Shown piece by piece: positions 23,898 through 32,282 of a DNA stretch of 37,036 nt. The notes under the pieces are model-generated. The model was not told where the DNA came from. It searched no databases and worked only from the letters and a program-made list of their open reading frames with translations. Origin of the DNA: Clostridia bacterium (lineage in GTDB: Bacteria > Bacillota > Sulfobacillia > RBS10-35 > JAJYVM01); assembly GCA_027314765.1 (NCBI GenBank), contig DAHVAF010000135.1, forward strand, positions 1-37,036, read 5' to 3'. How positions within the stretch are numbered: position 1 is the first letter of the stretch; the number at the start of each line of letters is the position of its first letter. The position numbers were made by a program, and so were the translations under genes.

Positions 23898-25810
23898 CAG
23901 GCGCTCCCCCCCTCGGCCGGGCGGGTGCGGCCACGGGGGCGCGGGCCGTCCGGATGCAGCGCGCCGTTGCGGTTCCCGGGGCCGGAGGACTCCGGACCCC
24001 GTCCCCGGCCAGGCGCGGCCCGACCCTCCCCCGCGCCACCGCGCCCGGGGAGGTCGTGGGCGCCGCTGCCCCCGGCCGCAAGGGCGTCGCGGTCGCGGAA
24101 CTGCACCTCATAGATGGCCCGGTACATCCCGTCGGCGCGCAGGAGATCCTCGTGGGTCCCGCGCTCGACGATCCGGCCGTCGTCCATCACCAGGATCTCG
24201 TCCGCCCGCCGCAGGCTGCTGATCCGGTGGGCGATGACAAACGTCGTCCGCCCGTCCATCACCTGCCGCAGCGCCTGCTGGATCTCGTATTCCGTCTCCA
24301 TGTCCACGCTGCTGGTGGCGTCGTCAAGGATCAGGACCCGCGGGTCGCAGACCACGGCCCGCGCCAGGGCCACGCGCTGCTTCTGGCCGCCGGAGAGGCC
24401 CAGCCCGCGCTCGCCGACGATCGTGTCGTAACGGTCGGGCAGCTCGGTGATGAACGCGTGCGCCTGCGCGACGCGCGCGGCGCGCTCGATGTCTTCGTCG
24501 CTGGCGTCCATGCGGCCGAAGGCGATGTTCTCCCGCAGGCTGGCCGAGAAGAGGAACGTCTCCCCCAGGACCACGCCGATCGAGCGCCGCAGGCTCTGGA
24601 GGGTGAAGTCGCGGACGTCGCGCCCGTCGACCGTCACCCGGCCGCCCGTCGCCTCGTAAAAGCGCGGGATCAACCCGACCAGGGACGACTTGCCCGAGCC
24701 GGTGGTTCCGAGCAGGGCGATCACGGAGCCGGCCGGGGCGTCGAGGTCAATCCCGCGCAGGACCGGATGGCCGCGGTCGTAGGCGAAATCCACGTGCTCG
24801 AAGCGCACGTCTCCGCGGACGCTCTCCACCGTCACCGCATGCGGACGGTCGGCGATGTCGCGGGGCGAGTCCAGCAGCTCCAGCAGGCGCTCGCCGCCGG
24901 CGGCGGCCTGAGAGAGCAGGTTGATCAGATAGCCCAGCTCCGTGACGGGCCAGATCAGGTAGCCCACCAGGCTGAAGAAGGCCACGAGGTCGCCGAGCGA
25001 CAGCTGGTTTGCGATCACCATCCGCCCGCCGTACCAGAGCAGCAGGACGGTGCCCAGATTGGAGATCAGCTGCATCAGCGGCCAGTACGTGGCCTGATAG
25101 TCCTGGGCCACGATGTTGGTGCGGGCGTACCCCTCATTGCGCTCGCCGAACTTGTCAAGCTCGTGCGGCTCGCGGGCGAAGGACTTCACCGTGCGGATGC
25201 CGGTCAGGTTCTCCTGCACCACGGTCGAGAGGTCGGAGTACGCCTCGCGGATGGCGCTGTAGGCCGGGCGCACGTAGCGGTCGAACTGGCGCACCGTGAT
25301 GGCGATGCACGGCGAGAGGATCAGGGTGACCAGCGTCAGGCGCGCGTTGATCGTCAACATCGCCACGAGCCCGAATCCGTAGGAGAAGAAAAAGTCCGTG
25401 GTGTCGGTGACGCCCTCGGTGAGGAAGGTGCGGAAGGCCTCGATGTCCCCCGTCAGCCGCGACATGAGGTCGCCGGTGCTCTGGTGGTCGTAGAACTTGA
25501 ACGAGACGTACTGCAGGTGCTGGTACAGCGCGTTGCGGATGTCGTAGATGACCTTCTGTCCGAACAGCTCGCCGCAGTACTGGCGCGTGTAGTTGAAGAC
25601 GCCGCGGACCAGGGCCACCGCCAGCACCGCCAGGCTCAGGGTCCAGAGCAGGCCGAAGTCTCCCGCGGTGATCACGCGGTCGATCAGCTGCTCAAGCAGA
25701 AACGGGCGGACCAGGCCGGCCGCGGTCAGCAGCCCCATGCTGATGACGCTGACGTACAGCGTGCGGCGATAGGGCCACCAGAACTGCTTCAGGCGGCGGA
25801 AAACCCACAC
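23897..25810 (-). CDS. ABC exporter half-transporter, degenerate-Walker-B subunit
   Basis: A 637-residue ABC exporter subunit, first gene of the pair. The membrane domain begins near FRRLKQFWWPYRRTLYV and includes SFKFYDHQSTGDLMSRLTGD. The ATPase has Walker A GTTGSGKSS, the consensus signature LSGGQKQRVALARA, and Walker B LILDDATSSVD with Asp where the catalytic Glu should be. This matches TM287/BmrC-like subunits, giving one degenerate and one active ATP site in the dimer. A Gly/Pro/Arg-rich tail of about 60 residues ends the protein. GTG 25810 is chosen because the family pattern starts there. Upstream in-frame codons are Arg/Pro-rich and unlike the family. The ribosome site is weak. Confidence 0.92.
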   Translation of the reverse strand: MWVFRRLKQFWWPYRRTLYVSVISMGLLTAAGLVRPFLLEQLIDRVITAGDFGLLWTLSLAVLAVALVRGVFNYTRQYCGELFGQKVIYDIRNALYQHLQYVSFKFYDHQSTGDLMSRLTGDIEAFRTFLTEGVTDTTDFFFSYGFGLVAMLTINARLTLVTLILSPCIAITVRQFDRYVRPAYSAIREAYSDLSTVVQENLTGIRTVKSFAREPHELDKFGERNEGYARTNIVAQDYQATYWPLMQLISNLGTVLLLWYGGRMVIANQLSLGDLVAFFSLVGYLIWPVTELGYLINLLSQAAAGGERLLELLDSPRDIADRPHAVTVESVRGDVRFEHVDFAYDRGHPVLRGIDLDAPAGSVIALLGTTGSGKSSLVGLIPRFYEATGGRVTVDGRDVRDFTLQSLRRSIGVVLGETFLFSASLRENIAFGRMDASDEDIERAARVAQAHAFITELPDRYDTIVGERGLGLSGGQKQRVALARAVVCDPRVLILDDATSSVDMETEYEIQQALRQVMDGRTTFVIAHRISSLRRADEILVMDDGRIVERGTHEDLLRADGMYRAIYEVQFRDRDALAAGGSGAHDLPGRGGAGEGRAAPGRGRGPESSGPGNRNGALHPDGPRPRGRTRPAEGGSA

Positions 25811-26372
25811 GGGAGCGCAACGACCCCCAAACCCAGGAAGCTTCGGCGGAGCGGAGCGAGGTCCTGCCGATCTATCGGCTGCGGAGGCCGGAATGGCGAG
25901 GCGCGAGCGCCGAAAGGCCCGTGGCTGCCGGCCGTGCCGATCCGGCCGCCAGGGGGCTGCGGGCCGGACCGGCCGAGGCGGGGGGCGGTCGCCAAGCCGC
26001 ACGGCACATCCCGGGGGAGGCTGACGCCGCTGGTGACGATCGATGCGGCGCTCGGCGCCTGCAGAACCACGAGCCCGGCCGCCAGGTGCGCGACCCGGTG
26101 GAGGTCACGGTGGCCAGAGCGAAGGGCGCTGGCCACACGCCAGGCCCCGAGGGCCTGCGCCGGGACGCCGACGGCCGCCGTCGCATCGAGCGGCTTGCCT
26201 CGACCGAGCCGTCGGATTACCTCGCCCGCGCCTGCAGCCGGGCGCCACAAGCCCGAGCGCCGCGACGCGAAGGGCGAAGGCCACGAGGGTCGCGCCCTGC
26301 AGGGGGGTGGGCACCACCGGGCCATTACGGAGCGGTCAGATGCCGCAGCCGCCCCGCCCGGAGCCGGTGTTG
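25811..26372. other. Gene-free stretch upstream of the ABC pair
   Basis: About 560 bp of GC-rich sequence with no convincing gene. The minus strand stays open for 178 codons (26325-25789) with segments such as ALGAWRVASAL and HRVAHLAAGLVVLQ that faintly recall membrane helices of heme A synthase. Composition is otherwise Arg/Pro/Ala-rich, helix-like pieces fall in different frames, and no start context supports a gene. It probably holds the ABC operon promoter, but no clear -35/-10 pair was seen. Confidence 0.5.
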
Positions 26373-26857
26373 GTCACGAGCGTTCCGCTGGCCGTCACAA
26401 GCCGCAGCCCAACGGCGTCCGGGGCGAACGCGTGGCGACGACGGGGCCCAACCCGACGCCGTCATCAGCACCTTCGTGGCGACGTCGGGGCCAGGCCGAC
26501 GGGGTCACGAGGGATTCTGCGGCGATCACGAGCCGCAGCCCGACGGCGTCACGAGCGACCCCACGGCGGTCACGAGCCGCAACCCGCTGGCCGCACGAGC
26601 GACCCCCCAGCGGTCACGAGCCACAGCCCGACGGCGTCATCGGCAACCTCGTGGCGACGATGAGGCCTAGCCCGACGGGGTCATCAGCGACCCACGGCGG
26701 TCACCAGCCGCAGCCGGACGGCCGCACGAGCGACCCACCGCGGCCACCAGCCGCAGCCGGACGGCGTCATCAGCAACCTCGTGGCGACGACGGGGCCCAG
26801 CCCGAGAGCGTCACGACGAGCGCCCCCCACGGCGACCACGAGCCGCAGCCCGACGGG
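26373..26857. repeat. Tandem array of eleven 44-bp units in two classes
   Basis: Unit starts are at about 26373, 26417, 26461, 26504, 26548, 26593, 26636, 26680, 26724, 26766 and 26810; lengths are 42-48 and the mean is 44.1. Most begin GTCA(C/T)(G/C)AGC. Class A units are two diverged halves sharing GTCACGAGC and end GCAGCCCGACGGC. Class B units (26417, 26461, 26636, 26766) carry CGTGGCGACGA and GGGGCC before GCCCGACGGG. The order is A-B-B-A-A-A-B-A-A-B-A. Since 44 is not divisible by three, each unit shifts frame, so it is not a protein repeat. There are no spacers, so it is not CRISPR. Confidence 0.85.
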
Positions 26858-26941
26858 GTCGTCAGATCCGCGAGGATACGCAGCGGCCGCTCGGCGCGTC
26901 CGCTCCCCTCACCGGGCCGCTCAGAGCCACCGCCCCGCCGC

Positions 26942-27391
26942 TCAGAGCCCGATCGCCTTGAACATGTTGGTGGTCGAGCCGGACGGGAAGATCACATAGA
27001 GCATCAGGAAGACCATGAGCCCCGAGCCCGCCGCCACCAGCCACAGCGTGGCCGTCCACGGGGCGATGCGCCGGTGGCGCGCGAAGTCCTTGCGCAGGGC
27101 CCAGCGGATGGTGAGGATGCCCATCACGCCGGCCACCGTGGCCAGCACGGTGTGGATCTGCAGGAAGATCAGGTACGGCGCGCGCCAAGCCGTGGGCCCG
27201 CCGAAGGCGGTGTCTCCCACAAGGAGCGTGTGGAGGGCGTAGCTGAGGAAGAAGGCCAGGCCGAACGCGGCGGCGGTGAGCATCGCCCGCCGGTGGCGCG
27301 CGATCTGCCGCCGGCGGATGAGACCCCACCCGATCGCCACCGCCACGGCGCTGGCGATCATGCAGGCCTCGTTCAGGATGGCGATGATCAT
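26942..27391 (-). CDS. DUF420 membrane protein (CtaM/YozB-like oxidase accessory)
   Basis: A 149-residue protein with about four membrane helices and the conserved His residues of DUF420: RRRQIARHRRAMLTAA, SYALHTLLVGDTAFGG, FLQIHTVLATVAGV and DFARHRRIAPWTATLWL. Staphylococcal CtaM, of this family, is needed for active aa3-type oxidase, so a role in oxidase maturation is likely. The ATG overlaps the ctaB stop as ATGA. It is the last gene of the cta operon. The longer open frame upstream lies inside ctaB. Downstream lies the repeat array, and no terminator was identified. Confidence 0.9.
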   Translation of the reverse strand: MIIAILNEACMIASAVAVAIGWGLIRRRQIARHRRAMLTAAAFGLAFFLSYALHTLLVGDTAFGGPTAWRAPYLIFLQIHTVLATVAGVMGILTIRWALRKDFARHRRIAPWTATLWLVAAGSGLMVFLMLYVIFPSGSTTNMFKAIGL

Positions 27392-28284
27392 CTCCGCACG
27401 TTCAAGACCATGACCGCGAAGAGCACCGTCAGGTAGAGGAGCGAGAAGTGGAACGTGCGCTTGGCCCACTTCACCTCAGGCGCCTGCTCGCGCAGCTGGA
27501 TCAGCACGTAGCCGATGAAGACGAGCCCGAGCACCCAGGCGGCCACGAAGTAGTACGGGCCGACGACCCTGGTCCAGTAGAGCAGCAGCGACACGCCCAG
27601 CAGCACGACCGTGTAGCCGAGGGACTGCCACTTCGTCGTCAGCTCGCCATGCACCACAGGCATCATGGGGATACCGGCCCGCCGGTAGTCGTCCTGCTTG
27701 AAAAGGGCCAGGGCCCAGAAGTGCGGCGGCGTCCAGAAGAGGATGATCAGGAACATGAGGACGGCCGCCACGCTCAGCTGGCCGGTCGCCGCCGCCCAGC
27801 CCACCAGCGGCGGACAGGCGCCGGCGCCGCCCCCGATGACGATGTTCTGAGGCGTGCGGCGCTTGAGCCACATCGTGTACACGAAGACGTAGTAGACGAA
27901 GCCGGCCAGCGCCAACAGCGCCGACAGCATGTTGACCGTGCGCCAGAGGAGGACGAACGAGGCGGCCTCCATGGCTAAGCCGAAGACGAGGGCCGTCTGG
28001 GGCCGCATGCGGCCCGCCGGGATGGGGCGCCCGCGCGTGCGGGCCATGACCACGTCGATGTCGCGGTCGTACCACATGTTCACGGCGTTCGCGCCGCCGC
28101 AGGAGAGAAAGAGCCCGAGCAGCGCCAGCAGGCTGACGCCGACCGGCGGCAGGCCCCCGTGGGCCACGATCATGGCGCAGTAGCCCGTGACAAGCAGCAG
28201 CAGGATGATGCGGGGCTTGGTCAGGGACAGGTAGTCGGCAAGGGTCCGCACCGGCGTCCCCGCTTTCCGAATCAGTGCGTCCAC
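27388..28284 (-). CDS. ctaB: Protoheme IX farnesyltransferase (heme O synthase)
   Basis: Membrane UbiA-family prenyltransferase adding a farnesyl group to heme B, the first step toward heme A. The 298-residue protein begins with the TLADYLSLTKPRIILLLL segment. The Asp-rich motif is NMWYDRDIDVVMARTRGRP, and the second conserved stretch WTPPHFWALALFKQDDYRRAGIPM is intact. Multiple hydrophobic helices are clear. GTG 28284 overlaps the end of ctaF by 13 bases in another frame, and no ribosome site is obvious, so translation may depend on the upstream gene. Heme A synthase (ctaA) would be the next enzyme but is not intact here. Confidence 0.95.
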   Translation of the reverse strand: MDALIRKAGTPVRTLADYLSLTKPRIILLLLVTGYCAMIVAHGGLPPVGVSLLALLGLFLSCGGANAVNMWYDRDIDVVMARTRGRPIPAGRMRPQTALVFGLAMEAASFVLLWRTVNMLSALLALAGFVYYVFVYTMWLKRRTPQNIVIGGGAGACPPLVGWAAATGQLSVAAVLMFLIILFWTPPHFWALALFKQDDYRRAGIPMMPVVHGELTTKWQSLGYTVVLLGVSLLLYWTRVVGPYYFVAAWVLGLVFIGYVLIQLREQAPEVKWAKRTFHFSLLYLTVLFAVMVLNVRR

Positions 28285-28577
28285 ATGAGAACCAGGGCGG
28301 CGAGGAACACCTCGAGCGCCACGATGGCGCCCGACACAAAGAAGATGGTGTAGAGGCGCCGCCCGTGGTTCAGGTGCATCCAGACGTCGGCCTGCAGATA
28401 GATCTGGATGACCGCGAGGATGATGACGATGGGGATCAGGATGCCGACAGGCACGCCCGCATACGCCAGCACCAGGACCAGGACGGTGAGGAGGCCCAGC
28501 GTGACGCCGACCCTCACATAAGAGCGGATGATCTCCGTGGGGCTGCTGGGAGTTCCCGCCCCGTGCGCGTCGGCCAT
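28272..28577 (-). CDS. ctaF: Cytochrome c oxidase subunit IV (caa3 type)
   Basis: Small 101-residue membrane subunit with a polar N-terminus and three hydrophobic helices: the first around VGVTLGLLTVLVLVLAYAG, the second around ILIPIVIILAVIQIYLQ, then DVWMHLNHGRR and a last helix ending ALVLMWTH. This matches the COX4/CtaF-type subunit IV of Bacillota caa3 oxidases in position and pattern. The ATG is 2 bases after the ctaE stop. It ends inside the first codons of ctaB (13-base overlap). Confidence 0.9.
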   Translation of the reverse strand: MADAHGAGTPSSPTEIIRSYVRVGVTLGLLTVLVLVLAYAGVPVGILIPIVIILAVIQIYLQADVWMHLNHGRRLYTIFFVSGAIVALEVFLAALVLMWTH

Positions 28578-28579
28578 GG

Positions 28580-29194
28580 CTACTGCAGCACCCCCACGAG
28601 ATAAACCACTGAGAAGATCAGGATCCAGACGACATCGACGAAGTGCCAGTAGAGCGCCGCCGTCTCGAACCGCACCGTCTGGCTGGCATCCAGGCCCTTG
28701 GCCCGGTACGAGTAGACGATCAGGGCGATGATCCAGGCCACGCCGAACGTCACGTGCAGGCCGTGGAAGCCGACCAGCGTGTAGAAGCTGGCGCTGAAGA
28801 GGCTGGAGTTCATGTGCAGCCCGGCGCGCCAGTAGGTGCTGAACTCGTTGACCTGCATCCCCAGGAAGACCAGGCCCAAACCCAGCGTCGCATAGAGCCA
28901 GCGGCGCATCGTGCGCACCTCGCCGCGCCCCATGGCCGCGACGCCAAGGCCCATCGTCAGGCTGCTGCTCAGCAGCACGAACGTCAGGATCGAGGCGTAC
29001 GGGATGTCGAACAGCTGCCGCGGGCCCAGGTTGCCGATATCGCGGCCGTGCAGGGCCAGGTACGTCCCGATCAGGCTCGCGAAGAAGACGCACTCCGACC
29101 CGAGGAACATCCAGAAGCCCAGCCGCTGGTTCTCGATGATCAGTCCATGGTGCTCGTGGGCGGCCGCGGGCACGTCCATCACATGGCTGCTCAC
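28580..29194 (-). CDS. ctaE: Cytochrome c oxidase subunit III
   Basis: A 204-residue, five-helix subunit III. It starts with a His-rich tail and NQRLGFWMFLGSECVFFASL, followed by FVLLSSSLTMGLG, AGLHMNSSLFSASFYTLVGFHGLHV and the terminal ETAALYWHFVDVVWILIFSVVYL, all typical of COX3. GTG 29194 overlaps the ctaD stop as GTGA. It lacks the first two helices of mitochondrial-type COX3, as is normal for the Bacillus type, where those helices extend subunit I. Confidence 0.96.
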   Translation of the reverse strand: MSSHVMDVPAAAHEHHGLIIENQRLGFWMFLGSECVFFASLIGTYLALHGRDIGNLGPRQLFDIPYASILTFVLLSSSLTMGLGVAAMGRGEVRTMRRWLYATLGLGLVFLGMQVNEFSTYWRAGLHMNSSLFSASFYTLVGFHGLHVTFGVAWIIALIVYSYRAKGLDASQTVRFETAALYWHFVDVVWILIFSVVYLVGVLQ

Positions 29195-31083
29195 GCGTGC
29201 TCACCCCCGGTCGGGACGACGTCGAGCATCTCGCCCGGATCCTTGTCGAACATCCAGCGGAACAGGCAGAAGAACATGGCCAGGATCCCGATGACCGCGA
29301 TGATCCAGATCCGCAGGAGCGAGCCGTACCCGGCCACCACCAACGCCAGCGTCAGGCATAGGGGCAGCGCGCTCGGGGCGGGCACGTGCACCTTGCCGGC
29401 ATGGTGGGCGTCGCCCTCGTCCGCGCCCGCCGTGTCGACGGGGATCATCTGCCCGTTGCCCGTCGTCTTCTCCACCCAGAACGGGTCGCGGCCCCGCACC
29501 AGCGGGATGCTCGCGAAGTCATAGGCCGGCGGGGGCGAGGTCGTCGACCACTCCAGCGTGCGCGCGTCCCACGGGTCGTTGCCGGCCGGGGCGCCGTTCT
29601 TCCACGCCCAGAGCAGGTTGACGAGATACATGACGAACCCGGCCGCCAGCACGAACACGCCGAGCGTGGCGACGTAGTTCCAGGTATTGAGGCCGAGGTT
29701 GGGCGCGTACGTGAACACGCGCCGCGGCATGCCCAGCAGGCCGAGGAAGTGCATCGGGAAGAACGTCACGTTGAACCCGATGAAGAGGAGCCAGAAGTTC
29801 CACTTGCCCAGGCTCTCCGACAGCAGGCGCCCGGTGATCTTCGGGTACCAGTAATACCCGGCGGCGAACAGGGCCATCAGGGCGCCCCCGACCAGCACGT
29901 AGTGGATGTGCGCCACCACGAAGTAGCTGTCGTTATACTGCAGGTCGGCCGGCGCGGAGGCCAGCATGACGCCGCTGAAGCCGCCGATGGTGAAGGTCGC
30001 GATGAACGCCGTCGCGAACATCATGGCCGTGGTGAAGCGGATGCGGCCGCCCCACATGGTGGCGAGCCAGTTGAAGATCTTCACGCCCGTCGGCACCGAG
30101 ATCAGCATCGACGTGATGGCGAACACCGAGTTGACGAGCGGGCCGTAACCCACCGTGAACATGTGGTGGCTCCACACCATGAAGGACATGAAGCCGATGG
30201 CCATGACGGCGAAGACCATGCTCGAGTATCCGAACAGGGGCTTGCGCGAGAAGACCGGGATCACCTCGGAGATGATGCCGAAGGCGGGCATGATCAGGAT
30301 GTAGACCTCGGGGTGGCCGAAGATCCAGAACAGCTGCTGCCAGAGCAGCGCGTTGCCGCCGACGGCCGGATTGAAGAACCCCGTCCCGAAGAACCGGTCG
30401 AAGAACAGCAGGATCAGATCCGCGGTCAGGGCGGGCATGGCGAAGATCAGCAGCAGCGAGGTCAGCACCGTCGTCCACACGAACATCGGCAGCCGCATGG
30501 GGTGCATACCCGGCGCCCGCATGTTCACGATCGTCGTGAGGAAGTTGATGCCGGTCATCAGGCTGCCGAGGCCAGCCACCATCAGGCCCACCACGTAGAA
30601 GTCGATCCCGGTGCCGGTGTACGGCGGCGAGTTCAGGGGGGCGTAGTTGAACCAGCCGGCGTCGGGCGCGCCGCCCATGAACCAGCTCGTGTAGAGGATG
30701 AGACCGCCGCCGATGGTCAGCCAGAGGCCCAGGGTGTTGAGGCGCGGGAACGCCACGTCGCGCGCCCCGATCTGCAGCGGCAGGACGTAGTTCATGAACC
30801 CGGACGAGAGCGGCATGACGACGAAGAAGATCATCGTCAGGCCGTGCATCGTGAAGAGCTCGTTGAACGTGCTGGCGGAGATCAGGGTGTTGTTCGGCAC
30901 GGCCAGCTGCAGCCGCATGAGGAAGGCCTCGGCACCGCCGAAGAACAGGAAGACGCATGCGGCCAGCATGTACATGATGCCGATGCGCTTATGGTCAACC
31001 GTCGTGAGCCAGCCCCACAGCCCGGGCTGCTCACCGGGTCGCGCGTATTGGCGGGGATGAACTCGTTCGGAGACCGCCGCCAT
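29191..31083 (-). CDS. ctaD: Cytochrome c oxidase subunit I
   Basis: Catalytic heme-copper subunit that reduces oxygen and pumps protons. The 630-residue protein holds all metal ligands: the CuB/Tyr-linked GHPEVYI with His257, Glu259 and Tyr261; the CuB pair His306-His307 in WSHHMFTVG; and the heme a3/a ligands His392 and His394 in VAHIHYVLVGG. Glu259 marks a type A1 oxidase with a D-channel. A C-terminal extension adds two more helices (around LTLALVVAGYGSLL and IWIIAVIGILAMFFCLFRW), as in Bacillus CtaD. AAGGAGCGAGG precedes the ATG. It follows ctaC by 81 bases and overlaps ctaE. Confidence 0.98.
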   Translation of the reverse strand: MAAVSERVHPRQYARPGEQPGLWGWLTTVDHKRIGIMYMLAACVFLFFGGAEAFLMRLQLAVPNNTLISASTFNELFTMHGLTMIFFVVMPLSSGFMNYVLPLQIGARDVAFPRLNTLGLWLTIGGGLILYTSWFMGGAPDAGWFNYAPLNSPPYTGTGIDFYVVGLMVAGLGSLMTGINFLTTIVNMRAPGMHPMRLPMFVWTTVLTSLLLIFAMPALTADLILLFFDRFFGTGFFNPAVGGNALLWQQLFWIFGHPEVYILIMPAFGIISEVIPVFSRKPLFGYSSMVFAVMAIGFMSFMVWSHHMFTVGYGPLVNSVFAITSMLISVPTGVKIFNWLATMWGGRIRFTTAMMFATAFIATFTIGGFSGVMLASAPADLQYNDSYFVVAHIHYVLVGGALMALFAAGYYWYPKITGRLLSESLGKWNFWLLFIGFNVTFFPMHFLGLLGMPRRVFTYAPNLGLNTWNYVATLGVFVLAAGFVMYLVNLLWAWKNGAPAGNDPWDARTLEWSTTSPPPAYDFASIPLVRGRDPFWVEKTTGNGQMIPVDTAGADEGDAHHAGKVHVPAPSALPLCLTLALVVAGYGSLLRIWIIAVIGILAMFFCLFRWMFDKDPGEMLDVVPTGGEHA

Positions 31084-31164
31084 GGACCTCGCTCCTTCCG
31101 CACCGCGGGACCGCCTGTGGTGGGCCCGCCGATGGCCGCCGCGCCTGCGCTGGGGCCGCGGGGC

Positions 31165-32196
31165 CTACTTCTGCCCTTCCAGGTACGCGCTGAGATCCGC
31201 GATCTGCTGCTGCGTCAGGTGCAGGTTCGGCATGTCGACGTCCGGCATGATGGCCGGCGGGTTCGCCAGCCACTTCGCCAGGTTGGCGTCGTTGTTGGCC
31301 AGGTTGTCGGCCGCGATGCCCACGCGCAGCCCGAGGTTTGTCAGGTTCGGGCCCAGCGTGCCCTTGTAGCTCGTGCCGTCGATCGTGTGGCACGCGCTGC
31401 ACCCGGCCGTGCTGAAGTCCTTGAACCCGGCCTGCGCGGCCCCGGAGGTCGGCTGGGTGTTCTGCGGATGCTGCATCTTCTGCACCCACGCGCTCCAGGC
31501 GCTTGGCGAGTCGGCGATGACCGACAGGCGCATCAGGGCGTGGGAGGTGCCGCAGAGCTCGGCGCACTGGCCAGCGTAGGTCCCCGGCTGGGCGGCCTCC
31601 AGCCACATCGAGTTCGTGCGGCCGGGCACGGCGTCGAGCTTGCCCGCCAGGCGCGGCACCCAGAAGCTGTGGATCACGTCCACGGACTGCAGGCTGATCG
31701 CCACCTGCGTGCCGGCGGGGATGTGCATCTCATCGGCGGTCACGATGTGCAGCGTCGGGTAGTCGAACTCCCACCACCACTGGTGGCCGACGACCGTCAC
31801 CGGCAGCGCCGTCGAAGGGTTCGGCGGGCTGGCCGCGGCAAACGCGTCCTTGATCGTCGGCACGGCCAGCACCGCCAGCAGCAGCACGGGGATGATCGTC
31901 CACGCGAACTCGAGCCGGGTGTTGCCCTCGACCTGCTCCGGCAGGGCGTCATCGTTCTTGCGGGCGCGGAAGCGGAAGATGATGGCCAGCAGGAGCCCGA
32001 GGACGACCACGCCGACCCCGAGCATGATCCAAAAGCCGAGGCTGATGACCTGAAGCTCTGTGGTGGCGACGGGCCCGGCCGGGCTGAGGACGGACTGTGG
32101 CGTCTGGGCGCACCCCGCGAGCGCGAGAACCCCCAGCGCCAGGGCAGTCGCCAAGGCCCATCGCTTCGATCCCGGACGCCACGCCGACAGCCGCAA
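31165..32196 (-). CDS. ctaC: Cytochrome c oxidase subunit II fused to cytochrome c (caa3 type)
   Basis: A 343-residue lipoprotein subunit that takes electrons from cytochrome c. The signal peptide ends in LALAGC with Cys29 as lipid acceptor, and two membrane helices follow. The CuA site is Cys211, Glu213, Cys215, His219 and Met222 in CAELCGTSHALM, with the upstream ligand His in VDVIHSFWVP. A fused C-terminal cytochrome c has CSACH at 266-270 and Met ligand candidates near the MPDVDMPNL stretch. The start is TTG; no ATG or GTG gives the signal peptide in frame, so it is accepted with some doubt. It is the first gene of the cta operon. Confidence 0.95.
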   Translation of the reverse strand: MRLSAWRPGSKRWALATALALGVLALAGCAQTPQSVLSPAGPVATTELQVISLGFWIMLGVGVVVLGLLLAIIFRFRARKNDDALPEQVEGNTRLEFAWTIIPVLLLAVLAVPTIKDAFAAASPPNPSTALPVTVVGHQWWWEFDYPTLHIVTADEMHIPAGTQVAISLQSVDVIHSFWVPRLAGKLDAVPGRTNSMWLEAAQPGTYAGQCAELCGTSHALMRLSVIADSPSAWSAWVQKMQHPQNTQPTSGAAQAGFKDFSTAGCSACHTIDGTSYKGTLGPNLTNLGLRVGIAADNLANNDANLAKWLANPPAIMPDVDMPNLHLTQQQIADLSAYLEGQK

Positions 32197-32253
32197 CCCG
32201 CACCGCCCCCGCTCTCGCCGCTACCGCACACGAGCCCGCAAAATCCAAGGAAT

Positions 32254-32282
32254 AACGTACCCGGTTTGGTGAGGCGCCTCAA
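32254..32282 (-). promoter_or_regulatory. Candidate promoter and palindromic operator of the cta operon
   Basis: On the minus strand TTGAGG is followed 17 bases later by TACGTT, a plausible -35 with a weak -10. The -35 is part of a perfect 12-bp palindrome TGAGGCGCCTCA (32270-32281), a good candidate repressor site. The start of ctaC would be about 50 bases downstream of transcription initiation. Confidence 0.35.

Noticed and set aside
26373-26857. CRISPR array
   Set aside because: Units are contiguous with no unique spacers, repeats are too diverged, and no cas genes are in the window.
23885-27436. Open frame of 1183 codons on the plus strand across the ABC gene, the repeat array and DUF420
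   Set aside because: It is antisense to real genes on both sides, and the composition is low-complexity. The repeat period (44 bp) shifts frame in each unit, so a repeat protein is not plausible.
31084-31164. Small gene or promoter between ctaC and ctaD
   Set aside because: The 81 bp hold only the ctaD ribosome site; no open frame with a start context or promoter pair was seen.
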